NCBI RefSeq assembly: GCF_022655595.1
Contig: NZ_CP093379.1
Coordinates: 1,236,501-1,300,500 of the forward strand
DNA: 64,000 nt
From: Ignatzschineria rhizosphaerae
Lineage (GTDB): Bacteria; Pseudomonadota; Gammaproteobacteria; Cardiobacteriales; Wohlfahrtiimonadaceae
Direction: 5' to 3'
Shown: piece after piece, positions 1 through 8,303 of the stretch
Numbering within the stretch: the stretch's first letter is position 1
How the letters are laid out: each line of letters opens with the position of its first letter
Made by a program: the position numbers and the translations under genes
Notes under the pieces: model-generated
The model's input: only the letters and a program-made list of their open reading frames with translations
Told to the model about the DNA's origin: nothing
The model's database searches: none

Positions 1-145
1 CTACTCATCTACTTACTACTGATCTTCATATGCTGGCACGGGATCTTTATAAGCATGCAAGCATTCGACCCAGCTACAAGACTGCCTCCGGCAAGTATTT
101 CAGCCCAAGCTTTATAACAGGTGATCTTAGCAAGATTATCAGTAT
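1..145. other. Left-edge sequence without an assignable gene
   Basis: No recognisable product was found at the window edge. On the + strand one frame stays open from base 3 to about base 180, but it reads through the terminator hairpin that follows, so it is unlikely to be coding at its end. Another + frame is open to about base 117. A partial gene entering from the left cannot be excluded, because too little of it would be visible to name. Confidence 0.2.
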
Positions 146-173
146 AAAAAAAAGACCAATCAATAATTGGTCT
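146..173 (-). terminator. Rho-independent terminator of the LprI-domain gene
   Basis: Read on the minus strand, AGACCAAT, a five-base loop and ATTGGTCT form a perfect 8-bp stem followed by a run of Ts. It lies about 35 bp beyond the stop of the minus-strand gene at 209-1312. Confidence 0.8.
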
Positions 174-208
174 CTATTCTCATATTAACAGTCCAAAATA
201 ACTCACCG

Positions 209-1312
209 TTAGAATTTAATCTTACCACCGGGTAATTCTCTCGGCGCTTGATACGCTTTATTCTCAATTTTTGCTAAATCTTCTGGATTATACGCACGAT
301 AAAATTTCGTCATTAAATCCACAAATTGCTGATCTGTACCATCAATTGCTCGGCGCATCCAGAAAAAGAGCGATGAGCCAACAGGAACATATTCCCACCG
401 CTCATTTAGATTCGTTAAGATCCAATCAAATTGAGTCGTTGCTTCTGGATAAACCCAAACATATTCCGCCGATTTTGTTTCACCATCCCAATTGGGATTC
501 TCAATGCGATTTGAAGGCACAAAAAAAGCCGTATGATGACTCTCACCTAAGGAGCCATTTTGATACTGCACAATATAATCAAGCATCATGCTATCGCGAA
601 TATCGGGGTTATTGGTAAGATAATAATAACTCGACAAATAAAGCTCTACAGTTCCTAACAGATAACGGTCTACGACAGCCTTTGTACTTGCCACAAATTC
701 CTCGTCTCCCAAAATTTGGGTTAAATGCTGATCTAGCCAACTCAAAAATGCCGGATCATAATGACCAAATTCTGTTGTTGATTCAAGATTTACGACAGTT
801 TCACTATGAGGTCCTTCTAAAAAAATAGGCTTTCCATACTGATTTACCACATAATTTAGGCTAATTTTTTTAAGAAACTGCGTTACAATCGTATACGCTG
901 AGCCCCCTGGCCAATAGATTTGATCATATTCCTCTACCGGAATTGATTCTATATTAGTAAGCACATCTTTTAACTGGGTGCTAAATTCTCGCTTCATCTT
1001 CGCCGCTTCCTTTTGAGAAGCTAATAACGTCGAAAATTCTTGAGAGCGTTTTAAGGTCTCTTTGCTTTTACAGTTAGCAAATTGCTTTTCATCAAGGGCG
1101 ACTTCAAAATGACACTTTGCATCGGTATAACGAATCCATAAACGCTGCGCATCTCTTAATAACGCTTGCTCAGCAGCTGGTAGAGTCTGCATTAATGCTT
1201 GATAGTTATTATTAAGCGCCGTATCTGCTACATCTAATGTACTTTGTTGCCCAAAACTAATGTTTGAGACAGATAACGTCATGACAGCTATCATTAATAA
1301 TTGTCGAACCAT
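209..1312 (-). CDS. Secreted protein with LprI/DUF1311 domain
   Basis: 367 residues. The first 20 or so residues are a signal peptide (charged start, then a hydrophobic run ending near SFG-QQ), so the protein is exported. Residues about 30-95 match the DUF1311 / lysozyme-inhibitor LprI N-terminal domain: an LNNNYQALM start, then the conserved LRDAQRLWIRYTDAKC segment with Cys67 and a second Cys at 81, which could form the family's disulfide. The remaining 270 residues are not recognised. LprI of Mycobacterium inhibits lysozyme, but most family members have no tested role, so lysozyme inhibition here is only a possibility. It stands alone, with a terminator downstream and a divergent or unrelated MFS gene upstream. 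Confidence is high for the domain and low for function. Confidence 0.75.
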   Translation of the reverse strand: MVRQLLMIAVMTLSVSNISFGQQSTLDVADTALNNNYQALMQTLPAAEQALLRDAQRLWIRYTDAKCHFEVALDEKQFANCKSKETLKRSQEFSTLLASQKEAAKMKREFSTQLKDVLTNIESIPVEEYDQIYWPGGSAYTIVTQFLKKISLNYVVNQYGKPIFLEGPHSETVVNLESTTEFGHYDPAFLSWLDQHLTQILGDEEFVASTKAVVDRYLLGTVELYLSSYYYLTNNPDIRDSMMLDYIVQYQNGSLGESHHTAFFVPSNRIENPNWDGETKSAEYVWVYPEATTQFDWILTNLNERWEYVPVGSSLFFWMRRAIDGTDQQFVDLMTKFYRAYNPEDLAKIENKAYQAPRELPGGKIKF

Positions 1313-1563
1313 ATTTTTCCTTTGAAAAATCGATAAACCAGGAGCGCTGAATCTTCTATCTGCACTCGCTGATATCTCTTATTGTTATTGATCATTAACC
1401 ATTTTATAGGGTTAAAATATGGAGATTTAAAAATATTAAACCCCTCTATTTTACCTTCAAAATCATAGCAAAAATCATGATTTGAATATATCTCTAATCT
1501 TCAATTTTGTGATGTAGGTTAAACCCTAAATGAGCGCTAACTCCTTCATATAAAACCTAAAAA

Positions 1564-2868
1564 CTAACGATATAAACGATACTTTGCTAATAAACAGAGC
1601 ATCGAAATGACTGCCGGAAGCGCTAAAATATAGAAAATCTCCTCAATAGAGAGATTCTTTTGAATCAAATAGGCGACTAAAAAGGACCCAGCAATTCCGC
1701 CAAACCTTCCCACACCAAGCATCATTGAAACCCCGGTAGTTCTCCCTTCTGTCGGATAAAAATTCGCCGCCAATGCAGGCAATGAAGATTGCGCAGTATT
1801 CATCACAATCCCTGCAAAAAGAATAATCGCGATCAATAAGCCTAATGGCATTGAGATAAAAACTCCGATAAGCCCCACAGAAACTGCCGTTAAAGCCGAG
1901 AAAAACATAATTAAGAGCGTACCGTTACAACGATCCATGAGCCAACCATTACCGATCGCCCCCAAGCCGCCTAGCGCAAATAATCCTGTCACAATAGCGC
2001 CTAATTCCCCCGGCATTTCTGCTTCTTTAAAGAGTGTTGGCATCCAATTCATAACGCCATAAAAAATCACAAGCCCCATAAAATAAGCGATCCACAATAG
2101 TATTGAGCCTTGCCAATAATATTTAGATAAAACTAATTGTAGTCCTTTACGATCTGCCACAACCATTCCTTCATCTAAGGTAAAATGATGCTCAGAAGCA
2201 GCAGAAATATCAATCTTTTGCAGGATCTCTTTTGTTTGTCTTAATGCCGTTTCCCCACCTTTTCGAATCAGAAATCGAACAGATTCTGGAAGAAAGACAA
2301 TCATTAAAAAAGAGAGAATAAAAGGAATCATCCCACCAAATAGAAGTGTTGAGCGCCAACCATAATGAGGAATTAAGTAAGCTGCGATAAAACCACCTAA
2401 AGCAGCGCCAAGAGGAAAACCACAAAACATCGTATTCACAATTACCGAGCGTTTTTGCTTAGGACAATACTCTGACATCAAAGTAACTGCATTTGGCATT
2501 GCCGCCCCTAATCCTAAACCGGTAATAAATCTTAAAATCTCTAACTGCAAAAGATTTTGGACAAAAGCTGAAATCGTGGTACCCAGAGAAAAGATCATCA
2601 CCGATAAAATTAGCACCCTCTTGCGCCCAAAGCGATCGGCAATAGGCCCAAAAGTCATTGCCCCAATAGCAAGCCCCAAAAGCGCAGCACTTAAGACCGG
2701 TGCTAAAGCGCCTTTATCAATATCCCATTCTCCCAATAAACTCGGCGCGATATAACCAATCACAGCGGTATCGTAACCATCAAAAAAAGCAATTAAGAAA
2801 GTGAAGAAAAAGACGCTATATTGCAATTTTGAAAAGCGATGGTTATTTAAAAAGGTTTGAATATTCAT
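1564..2868 (-). CDS. MFS transporter, aromatic acid:H+ symporter (AAHS) type
   Basis: 434 residues, with about 12 predicted membrane helices. The first helix carries the DGYDTA motif (residues 30-35) typical of the AAHS branch (PcaK, BenK, MhpT). The loop after helix 2 has the MFS signature GPIADRFGRKR (about 74-84), and PESVRFL ends the N-terminal half. The family imports 4-hydroxybenzoate, benzoate, phenylpropionates and similar acids with protons across the inner membrane. No aromatic catabolic genes flank it here, so the substrate is open. Length is normal for the family. It is a single-gene unit on the minus strand. Confidence 0.85.
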   Translation of the reverse strand: MNIQTFLNNHRFSKLQYSVFFFTFLIAFFDGYDTAVIGYIAPSLLGEWDIDKGALAPVLSAALLGLAIGAMTFGPIADRFGRKRVLILSVMIFSLGTTISAFVQNLLQLEILRFITGLGLGAAMPNAVTLMSEYCPKQKRSVIVNTMFCGFPLGAALGGFIAAYLIPHYGWRSTLLFGGMIPFILSFLMIVFLPESVRFLIRKGGETALRQTKEILQKIDISAASEHHFTLDEGMVVADRKGLQLVLSKYYWQGSILLWIAYFMGLVIFYGVMNWMPTLFKEAEMPGELGAIVTGLFALGGLGAIGNGWLMDRCNGTLLIMFFSALTAVSVGLIGVFISMPLGLLIAIILFAGIVMNTAQSSLPALAANFYPTEGRTTGVSMMLGVGRFGGIAGSFLVAYLIQKNLSIEEIFYILALPAVISMLCLLAKYRLYR

Positions 2869-3053
2869 CTTAAGTAAGATCCTGTTTGCGATGAGCTACT
2901 GCCTATTTACATGAAGAAACTCCCATTTAAAAGAGTTTATCATTTCTAGCCAATCAAAGTATCGCTTCTCCTTCTTATCTTTGATTAGATTTTATAGATG
3001 ACATTTTGATGACAAAAAAGAGGTTTCTTAAGATTCCTGTCATGTTCTCTCTC

Positions 3054-3059
3054 TATAAT
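3054..3059 (+). promoter_or_regulatory. Candidate -10 box of the zinc-ribbon gene
   Basis: A perfect TATAAT lies 41 bp before the ATG at 3101. The upstream -35 is poor: a TTAAGA-like match sits 20 bp away. Only the -10 element is therefore well supported. Confidence 0.4.
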
Positions 3060-3100
3060 TTTTCCATAACCCTAACCTTATTATTTAAAAGGAAGATTAA

Positions 3101-3415
3101 ATGAAATGTCCCATCTGTAAAGATGTCACATTAGTGATGAGCTCAAGACAAAATGTTGAAATTGATTTTTGCCCAGAGTGCCGAGGCGTTTGGTTAGACC
3201 GAGGCGAATTGGATAAAATTATTGAGCTATCTATTAAAACAGAAGCCCCTCAAGCGCCATTAAGAAGAGATGAACATCATAGCCAAGGTTATGACCGTAA
3301 TCATGACCGTGACCGTGATGAGCATCATGAACATCGCCGAGATAATAGAGAGTATGAAAAGCGAGAAGAAAAACCTTACCGCAAACGTAGCTTCTTAATG
3401 GATCTTTTCGATTAA
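3101..3415 (+). CDS. TFIIB-type zinc-ribbon protein
   Basis: 104 residues. The N-terminal 40 residues form the zf-TFIIB domain. CPIC at residues 3-6 and CPEC near 25-28 supply four zinc-binding cysteines, followed by the family hallmark GVWLDRGELDKII. The rest is a very hydrophilic His/Arg/Asp/Glu-rich tail (repeated DRDRDEHHEHRR-like runs) that ends in a short hydrophobic patch, FLMDLFD. The family is widespread but functionally undefined, and a nucleic-acid or protein-binding role is plausible. An AAAGGAAG ribosome binding site precedes the ATG. It is monocistronic, with a hairpin downstream. Confidence 0.85.
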   Translation: MKCPICKDVTLVMSSRQNVEIDFCPECRGVWLDRGELDKIIELSIKTEAPQAPLRRDEHHSQGYDRNHDRDRDEHHEHRRDNREYEKREEKPYRKRSFLMDLFD

Positions 3416-3474
3416 CACGATTATTAATATATTTAAAGTAACCCCTTGTTCAATCCCCTAATTGAACATCAGCT

Positions 3475-3510
3475 TTAAGCATATAGTCATTAATACTGCT
3501 ATATGCTTAA
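3475..3510 (+). terminator. Hairpin after the zinc-ribbon gene
   Basis: A perfect 12-bp stem, TTAAGCATATAG pairing with CTATATGCTTAA, is followed by TTTA. It lies between two convergent genes (3101-3415 plus, 3591-4196 minus), so it could stop transcription from either side. The U-tract is short. Confidence 0.5.
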
Positions 3511-3590
3511 TTTATATGCATTATTGATAAACCTTCAATGCAGAGGTTTTATAATTAAGAGCAGAGATCTCTATTGATCAATCTTATTCA

Positions 3591-4196
3591 TTAGCTAGGT
3601 CTTTCTAACAAAAAAAGATCCCGATTTTTTGAATACCAACCACGGCCATGCATTCGGCTAATTAACGCCATTTTATCGGTATCGATATAACATTGGGCTG
3701 AATCTACTACAAACTCATCTGCAATATGGAAGATTTTTACCTCTCCAATCATGACATATTGCGCCTCTCCCGCCTGTACACTCGACATTAAAGTACACTC
3801 CATCTTTACCGGCGAATTTTTAATAAGCGGCGCCTTCACCAAGGTTGCCGGCATTGTTTCAATTCCTAACGCTTCAAGCTCATTAATCTCAGAGGCAAAG
3901 CTTTTGCTACTCTCATTCATCACCTTCGCCATCGAAAAAGGGACAAGATTTACGACAAACTCTTTTGTCTGTAAAATATTTTGCGCTGTATCCTTTAATG
4001 CCCCATTATTTGCCTGTAATCCAACTGCGATTACCGGCGGATTACTGCCCATCATATTAAAGAAACTAAATGGCGCGGCATTTACAACGCCTGCTTCAGA
4101 GATTGAGGTAATCCAAGCAATGGGCCTCGGGACAATACTTGATGCCATTAATTTATAAATTAAATCTCCCGACAATTCATCAAAACAATACTCCAT
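3591..4196 (-). CDS. Flavin reductase family protein
   Basis: 201 residues, matching the flavin-reductase-like (DIM6/NTAB) split-barrel family. The N-terminal part has SSIVPRPIAWITSISEAG, followed by NAAPFSFFNMMGSNPPV, the FMN-binding core of this group. Members bind FMN and either reduce flavin with NAD(P)H for a monooxygenase partner or act alone. No monooxygenase lies adjacent, so the partner is unknown. An AGAGGAAAA ribosome binding site precedes the ATG. It is separated from the upstream thi operon by a terminator. Confidence 0.85.
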   Translation of the reverse strand: MEYCFDELSGDLIYKLMASSIVPRPIAWITSISEAGVVNAAPFSFFNMMGSNPPVIAVGLQANNGALKDTAQNILQTKEFVVNLVPFSMAKVMNESSKSFASEINELEALGIETMPATLVKAPLIKNSPVKMECTLMSSVQAGEAQYVMIGEVKIFHIADEFVVDSAQCYIDTDKMALISRMHGRGWYSKNRDLFLLERPS

Positions 4197-4221
4197 TTTT
4201 CCTCTCTTTTATTATTCTCAC

Positions 4222-4277
4222 AAAAAAAGTGTATTCTCGATCATGAACGATTCATGCTACTCGACTAATACACTTTT
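4222..4277 (-). terminator. Terminator of the thiM-thiE-thiD operon
   Basis: On the minus strand an 11-bp stem (AAAAGTGTATT pairing with AATACACTTTT) encloses a loop that itself contains short dyads. The stem runs into a T-tract of seven. It lies about 85 bp past the thiD stop. Confidence 0.7.
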
Positions 4278-4360
4278 GACTATCAACCTCCTACCTAGCC
4301 ACTCCCCTAAACAACCAGAAGGTTTTGAGAAATGATGGCGGAACATTAACGCATAAAACT

Positions 4361-5155
4361 TTATGACCACCAACGATAAAAATGATGTGTTGGGCCAATA
4401 CCCTTCCCGACTTCTAACTTATCGGCATTTGCAATCGCCCCATCAATATACGCTTTCGCAAGCCTTACCGCTTCGCTTAAACCATGCTCAGGGTAAAGCG
4501 CTGCGATGGATGCAGAAAGTGTGCAACCTGTACCGTGAGTATTTTTTGTTTGAATACGTGGACTTACAAATCGCTCTACCCCATCATTAGTGACTAAAAA
4601 ATCTGGGCTAACATCTGCCTCTAAGTGCCCGCCCTTCATTAATACCGCTTTAGGGCCTAATGCTAATAGCGCTTTTCCTTGCGCAATCATCTCCTCTTCC
4701 GTTGTCGCTTCTACGCAGCCTAAAAGCGCTGCGGCTTCTGGAATATTGGGGGTAATAATGTCCGCAAGCGGCAGCATTCGATCACGAATCGCACTTACCG
4801 CATCTTCTACTAAAAGGGGATGCCCACCTTTTGCAATCATGACCGTATCTAATACCACAAAAGGAATCGGATACTCTTCTAATAAAGCGGCAACACAATT
4901 AATCACTTCTGTATTTGCAAGTGCGCCCATCTTGACAGCGTCGACCTTAATATCTTTATAAAGAGAGTGATATTGTTTTTCAATAAACTCTGTCGGGACT
5001 GGTAATACACCATCAACCCCTTGTGTTGATTGCGCTGTTAACACCGCAATAATCGACATCCCATAAGTACCAAGTGCTGAGAAAGCTTTTAAATCTGCTT
5101 GGATTCCAGCTCCGCCGCTCGGATCTGAGCCGGCAATTGTTAAGATTCTATTCAT
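4361..5155 (-). CDS. thiD: Hydroxymethylpyrimidine/phosphomethylpyrimidine kinase ThiD
   Basis: 264 residues, the normal ThiD length. It phosphorylates HMP to HMP-P and then HMP-PP, supplying the pyrimidine half of thiamine phosphate. It has the ribokinase-fold signatures: TIAGSDPSGGAGIQADLKAF at the N terminus, LMKGGH before the ATP site, and the GTGCTLSASIAA anion hole/catalytic loop near the C terminus. The ATG overlaps the end of thiE by 8 bp, with an AAGGA ribosome binding site inside thiE, so the two are translationally coupled. It is the last gene of a thiM-thiE-thiD salvage unit. Confidence 0.97.
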   Translation of the reverse strand: MNRILTIAGSDPSGGAGIQADLKAFSALGTYGMSIIAVLTAQSTQGVDGVLPVPTEFIEKQYHSLYKDIKVDAVKMGALANTEVINCVAALLEEYPIPFVVLDTVMIAKGGHPLLVEDAVSAIRDRMLPLADIITPNIPEAAALLGCVEATTEEEMIAQGKALLALGPKAVLMKGGHLEADVSPDFLVTNDGVERFVSPRIQTKNTHGTGCTLSASIAALYPEHGLSEAVRLAKAYIDGAIANADKLEVGKGIGPTHHFYRWWS

Positions 5156-5822
5156 CCTTATTTCCTATCAATTTCGCTAAATTTTGAGTTGCGCGAGCCA
5201 CATCCTCTTGGCCGCAAATCGCAGAAACAACGGCAACACCATCAACATTAGTCGCCATCACCGATTGTACATTAGATTCATTGATTCCCCCAATGGCGAC
5301 CTTTGGAATCGCTCTTGAAGCGACAATTGTTGCTAAGCCTTCTACATCCATTGCCGGACGCGCATCTTTTTTAGTGGTGGTGACAAATACTGGCCCAACC
5401 CCAACATAATCAACATCATGCAGCTTTACAGCGTGTAATTCACCCACAGAGCCAACCGATAATCCTAAAATTTTATTAGGTCCAATCATCTTACGCACCG
5501 CCTCTGCTGGCAGATCATTTTGCCCAATATGCACGCCATCGGCATCGATTGCTAAAGCAACATCCACATGATCATTAATAATTAAAGGGACGTTATAATC
5601 TGCCAATACAGCCTTAAGCATCATGCCAGCTTCATACCAATAACGCTTATTGACCTCTTTTTCAGAGCGAAGCTGAACAAATGTCACACCATTTTCAACC
5701 GCTTCATAAACCGTTGCCACCATTCCTGCAATGCCACCACAAAGCTCTGGATCTAATACGAGATAAAGCGATAGATCAAACTTTGTTCTACTAATGTTAT
5801 TGCGAATAATTGGGTAACCCAT
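5148..5822 (-). CDS. thiE: Thiamine-phosphate synthase ThiE
   Basis: 224 residues. It joins HMP-PP and HET-P to make thiamine phosphate. The family features are present in order: YLVLDPELC, FVQLRSEKEVNKR (pyrophosphate-binding arginine and lysine region), IINDHVDVALAIDADGVHIG-type motif, LGLSVGS, DYVGVGPVF and AIGGI. It overlaps thiD by 8 bp. The 264-bp gap to thiM contains a Correia-like repeat (5921-6027), so co-transcription with thiM is possible but not certain. Confidence 0.96.
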   Translation of the reverse strand: MGYPIIRNNISRTKFDLSLYLVLDPELCGGIAGMVATVYEAVENGVTFVQLRSEKEVNKRYWYEAGMMLKAVLADYNVPLIINDHVDVALAIDADGVHIGQNDLPAEAVRKMIGPNKILGLSVGSVGELHAVKLHDVDYVGVGPVFVTTTKKDARPAMDVEGLATIVASRAIPKVAIGGINESNVQSVMATNVDGVAVVSAICGQEDVARATQNLAKLIGNKDE

Positions 5823-5920
5823 GGATCTCTCCTACTTAAATTTTCTACTGAGATTTTATTGAAATTTTCTATTTTAAATAGAAATAGCGTTTATTATAAA
5901 TAACGTGATTGAAACACCCA

Positions 5921-6027
5921 ATATAGCCAACTTGGTTTAATAAACACTCTGTAAACGGTAAAACAATATCACCGATGTGCCGGTATTCTAGTTCCGTGAC
6001 CTTTCAACCAATTTTAATTTTACTATA
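5921..6027 (-). repeat. Correia-like repeat, short form, between thiM and thiE
   Basis: A 107-bp copy in minus orientation. It has both ends of the family (ATATAGCCAACTTGGTTTAA at the left, ACCAATTTTAATTTTACTATA-like at the right) and the CCGGTATTCTAGT core. About 50 bp of the middle are missing, compared with the 157-159-bp copies. It lies inside an otherwise operon-like gene run. Confidence 0.7.
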
Positions 6028-6086
6028 TTTAGGAAAGCTCATGATGAGTGCTCATCATCTATACTCTTTGAAAGACGATAAGTGCA

Positions 6087-6923
6087 TTAAAACTCATCAA
6101 AAGCCCCTTCTGATTTTGCAATCTCTAATAATTTTTCTGGCGTCATGAGGGATAATTCATCTAGATATTGCACGGCGAATGTCCCTAATCCCGTTCCATT
6201 CTCATCACCTTTATTTGCGGCGATCTGCCCAGAAAGTGCCACGATATAACAAGCAGTAGCTGCAGCTTCTAAGGTATCTTCTGTACTGCTAATCATGCCA
6301 GCAACTAATGCTGATAACGAGCAACCTGTACCCGTTACTTGCGTGAGCTTTTTTGTACCAACCGAAACAATATAACTCTTATCGCCATCGGTAATAATAT
6401 CTTCTTCACCCGTCATAACAACAATGGTATTAAAATCACGCGCTACATTTTGTGCATATTCAAAGGCTTCTTTTGCATCTTCTTCTGAATCAACTCCCTT
6501 AGATTTTGCATCAACACCAGCAAGCACCATTATTTCAGAAGGGTTTCCCCGAATCACAGATGGCTGATATTGTAATAGCTGATTGACGATGCTTGTTCGA
6601 TAATAGAGCGCAGGACCAATTCCCACAGGATCTAAAACCCATGGCGTCCCTGTTTCATGAGCGACTTTCGCAGAATGGAGCATGGCATTTGCCGCTCGCT
6701 CTGTTAAGGTTCCAACATTCACCAATAAGCCACTTGCGATCATCGTAAATTCACCACACTCTTGAATATCGGGAATCATCGCAGGACTGCCCCCTGTTGC
6801 TAAAAGGACATTTGCCGTAAAATTTTGTACAACATGATTAGTCATACAGTGCACTAATGGCGATTTATCCTGATATTCCATAAAATATGGTAATGCATTA
6901 ACTGCAGAAAAAGGAATATACAT
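6087..6923 (-). CDS. thiM: Hydroxyethylthiazole kinase ThiM
   Basis: 278 residues. It phosphorylates salvaged 4-methyl-5-hydroxyethylthiazole to HET-P, the thiazole half used by ThiE. Recognisable segments are PLVHCMTNHVVQNFTANVLL near residue 20, GGSPAM, VLDPVGIG, VIRGNPSEI and the catalytic TGTGCSLSALVA loop. With thiE and thiD it forms a complete salvage route. No de novo genes (thiC, thiG and so on) are in the window. An AGGAG ribosome binding site sits 8 bp before the ATG. No TPP riboswitch is visible in the 180 bp upstream. Confidence 0.96.
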   Translation of the reverse strand: MYIPFSAVNALPYFMEYQDKSPLVHCMTNHVVQNFTANVLLATGGSPAMIPDIQECGEFTMIASGLLVNVGTLTERAANAMLHSAKVAHETGTPWVLDPVGIGPALYYRTSIVNQLLQYQPSVIRGNPSEIMVLAGVDAKSKGVDSEEDAKEAFEYAQNVARDFNTIVVMTGEEDIITDGDKSYIVSVGTKKLTQVTGTGCSLSALVAGMISSTEDTLEAAATACYIVALSGQIAANKGDENGTGLGTFAVQYLDELSLMTPEKLLEIAKSEGAFDEF

Positions 6924-7105
6924 CTCATCACTCCTCGATGTGAATAGGGTAAATTTAAATCGATTATTTAGATCTATAAAGGTAATTATGGTAGAGCTTT
7001 TCCAGTTTTATTGCTGATAAATCTTTACCTCTCGCCTATTTTTACTCCCCAAATATTTTAAAAAAAACGTATAATGTGCCCTGATATTAATTAAATGGAT
7101 AGATT

Positions 7106-7999
7106 ATGAAAGACCTTTATATCGATACGCAGGAAGCCTTAGATGAGTGGTGCAATACTCAATTAGAGAGTATTGAGCTCCTTGCTTTAGATACTGAATT
7201 TATGCGAGTAAAGACTTATTTCCCAAAGCTATGTCTGATCCAGCTCGCAACTGAAAACGAGGCCGTTTGCATCGATCCATTAGCACTTGATGACTTTTCT
7301 AGCTTAAAAGCATTACTCCAAGCGCCTCACATTACAAAGATTATTCACTCTGCAAGCCAAGATCTAGAAGCGATTGTGCATGCTTTTGATATCTTGCCAA
7401 TGCCGGTATTTGATACCCAAATTGCGGCGCAAATTACCCAAAGCGTCAAAATTGGGATGAGCTATCACGATCTTGTCCTTCACTACTGCGAAGTGGATTT
7501 AACACGTGATCAAACGCGTACCCAATGGGATTTAAGACCGCTCACGAGCGAACAGCTTAAATATGCCTATGATGATGTCCATTACCTCATTCCTGCTTAT
7601 AAAAAGCTGATTCAAGAGATTGAAGCTAATAATCAACATGGGCTTTTAAAGTCAAATCTAGCACCGCTCACAGAGAAAGAGCGCTATGAGCCAGATCCGG
7701 AAGGCGCTTGGAAAAAGGTTAAAGGTTATAAAAGAATACGAGGTTCATCAAAACAGCTTCTACGTGCTTTAGCGAAAATGCGGGAACTGATGGCGATGCG
7801 CCAAAACCTACCAAAACGTTGGATTATTAAAGATGAGATCTTAATTCACCTAGCTGAGCGCTATGCGAAAAAAACACCAAAACTCCATGAGGATTACGCC
7901 ATTGCCACTTATAATGAGCATATCCAAAATCAGATTTATAAAACGATTGAGAACTTCTGGGACAATAGTACTCACGATCTAATAGAAGAAGAAAAATAG
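7106..7999 (+). CDS. rnd: Ribonuclease D
   Basis: 297 residues. A 3'-5' exoribonuclease that trims tRNA 3' ends. The DEDDy exonuclease domain fills about residues 1-175: ALDTEFMR gives Asp29 and Glu31, HSASQDLEAI gives the third acidic residue, and YAYDDVHYL gives the last Asp and the Tyr. One HRDC-like helical domain follows (about 205-285). E. coli RNase D is about 375 residues with two HRDC domains, so this protein appears to lack the second. It is monocistronic; a pair of Correia-like repeats begins 2 bp after the stop. Confidence 0.92.
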   Translation: MKDLYIDTQEALDEWCNTQLESIELLALDTEFMRVKTYFPKLCLIQLATENEAVCIDPLALDDFSSLKALLQAPHITKIIHSASQDLEAIVHAFDILPMPVFDTQIAAQITQSVKIGMSYHDLVLHYCEVDLTRDQTRTQWDLRPLTSEQLKYAYDDVHYLIPAYKKLIQEIEANNQHGLLKSNLAPLTEKERYEPDPEGAWKKVKGYKRIRGSSKQLLRALAKMRELMAMRQNLPKRWIIKDEILIHLAERYAKKTPKLHEDYAIATYNEHIQNQIYKTIENFWDNSTHDLIEEEK

Positions 8000-8000
8000 A

Positions 8001-8157
8001 TATAGTCAATTCAGTTTAAGAAACACGGTTTTAAAGTAAAATAGTGCAACGTGTAAATCAAACCGGCTTGCACAATGCCGGATAGAACGACTCTTGTGCT
8101 TCTCATAACCGATGCGCCGACAATCTAGTGCTGTCACTTTTAAACCGATTTTACTAT
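8001..8157 (-). repeat. Correia-like repeat, full length, copy 2
   Basis: 157 bp in minus orientation. Left end TATAGTCAATTCAGTTTAAG, right end TTTAAACCGATTTTACTAT. The core keeps GCCGGATAGAACGA and CTTCTCATAACCGATGCG. It begins immediately after the rnd stop codon and probably supplies that gene's transcript end. Confidence 0.85.
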
Positions 8158-8170
8158 CAAAAAATAACGG

Positions 8171-8300
8171 TATAGCCAATTTTATTTAAAAGTCATGGCT
8201 TTACAGTGCAGAATGCGCATTAAATCAGCTTGTACGATGCCGGCCCGTCTCATAACTAATGCGCCGGCAATCTAGCGCAGTCACTTTTAAAGCCATTTTT
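8171..8300 (-). repeat. Correia-like repeat, copy 3, partly deleted
   Basis: About 130 bp in the same orientation as copy 2, lying 13 bp after it, so the two form a head-to-tail pair. It keeps TATAGCCAATTTTATTTAAA at the left and TCACTTTTAAAGCCATTTTT at the right. About 20 bp around the GTTCTATCC core are lost and the terminal ACTATA is eroded. Confidence 0.7.
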
Positions 8301-8303
8301 CTC

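Noticed and set aside
4590-4961. 123-codon ORF opposite thiD
   Set aside because: It is the antisense reading of a certain gene (thiD), with no start signal of its own.
6924-7105. Possible TPP riboswitch before thiM
   Set aside because: None of the conserved THI-box blocks could be found on the minus strand; only a normal ribosome binding site is seen.
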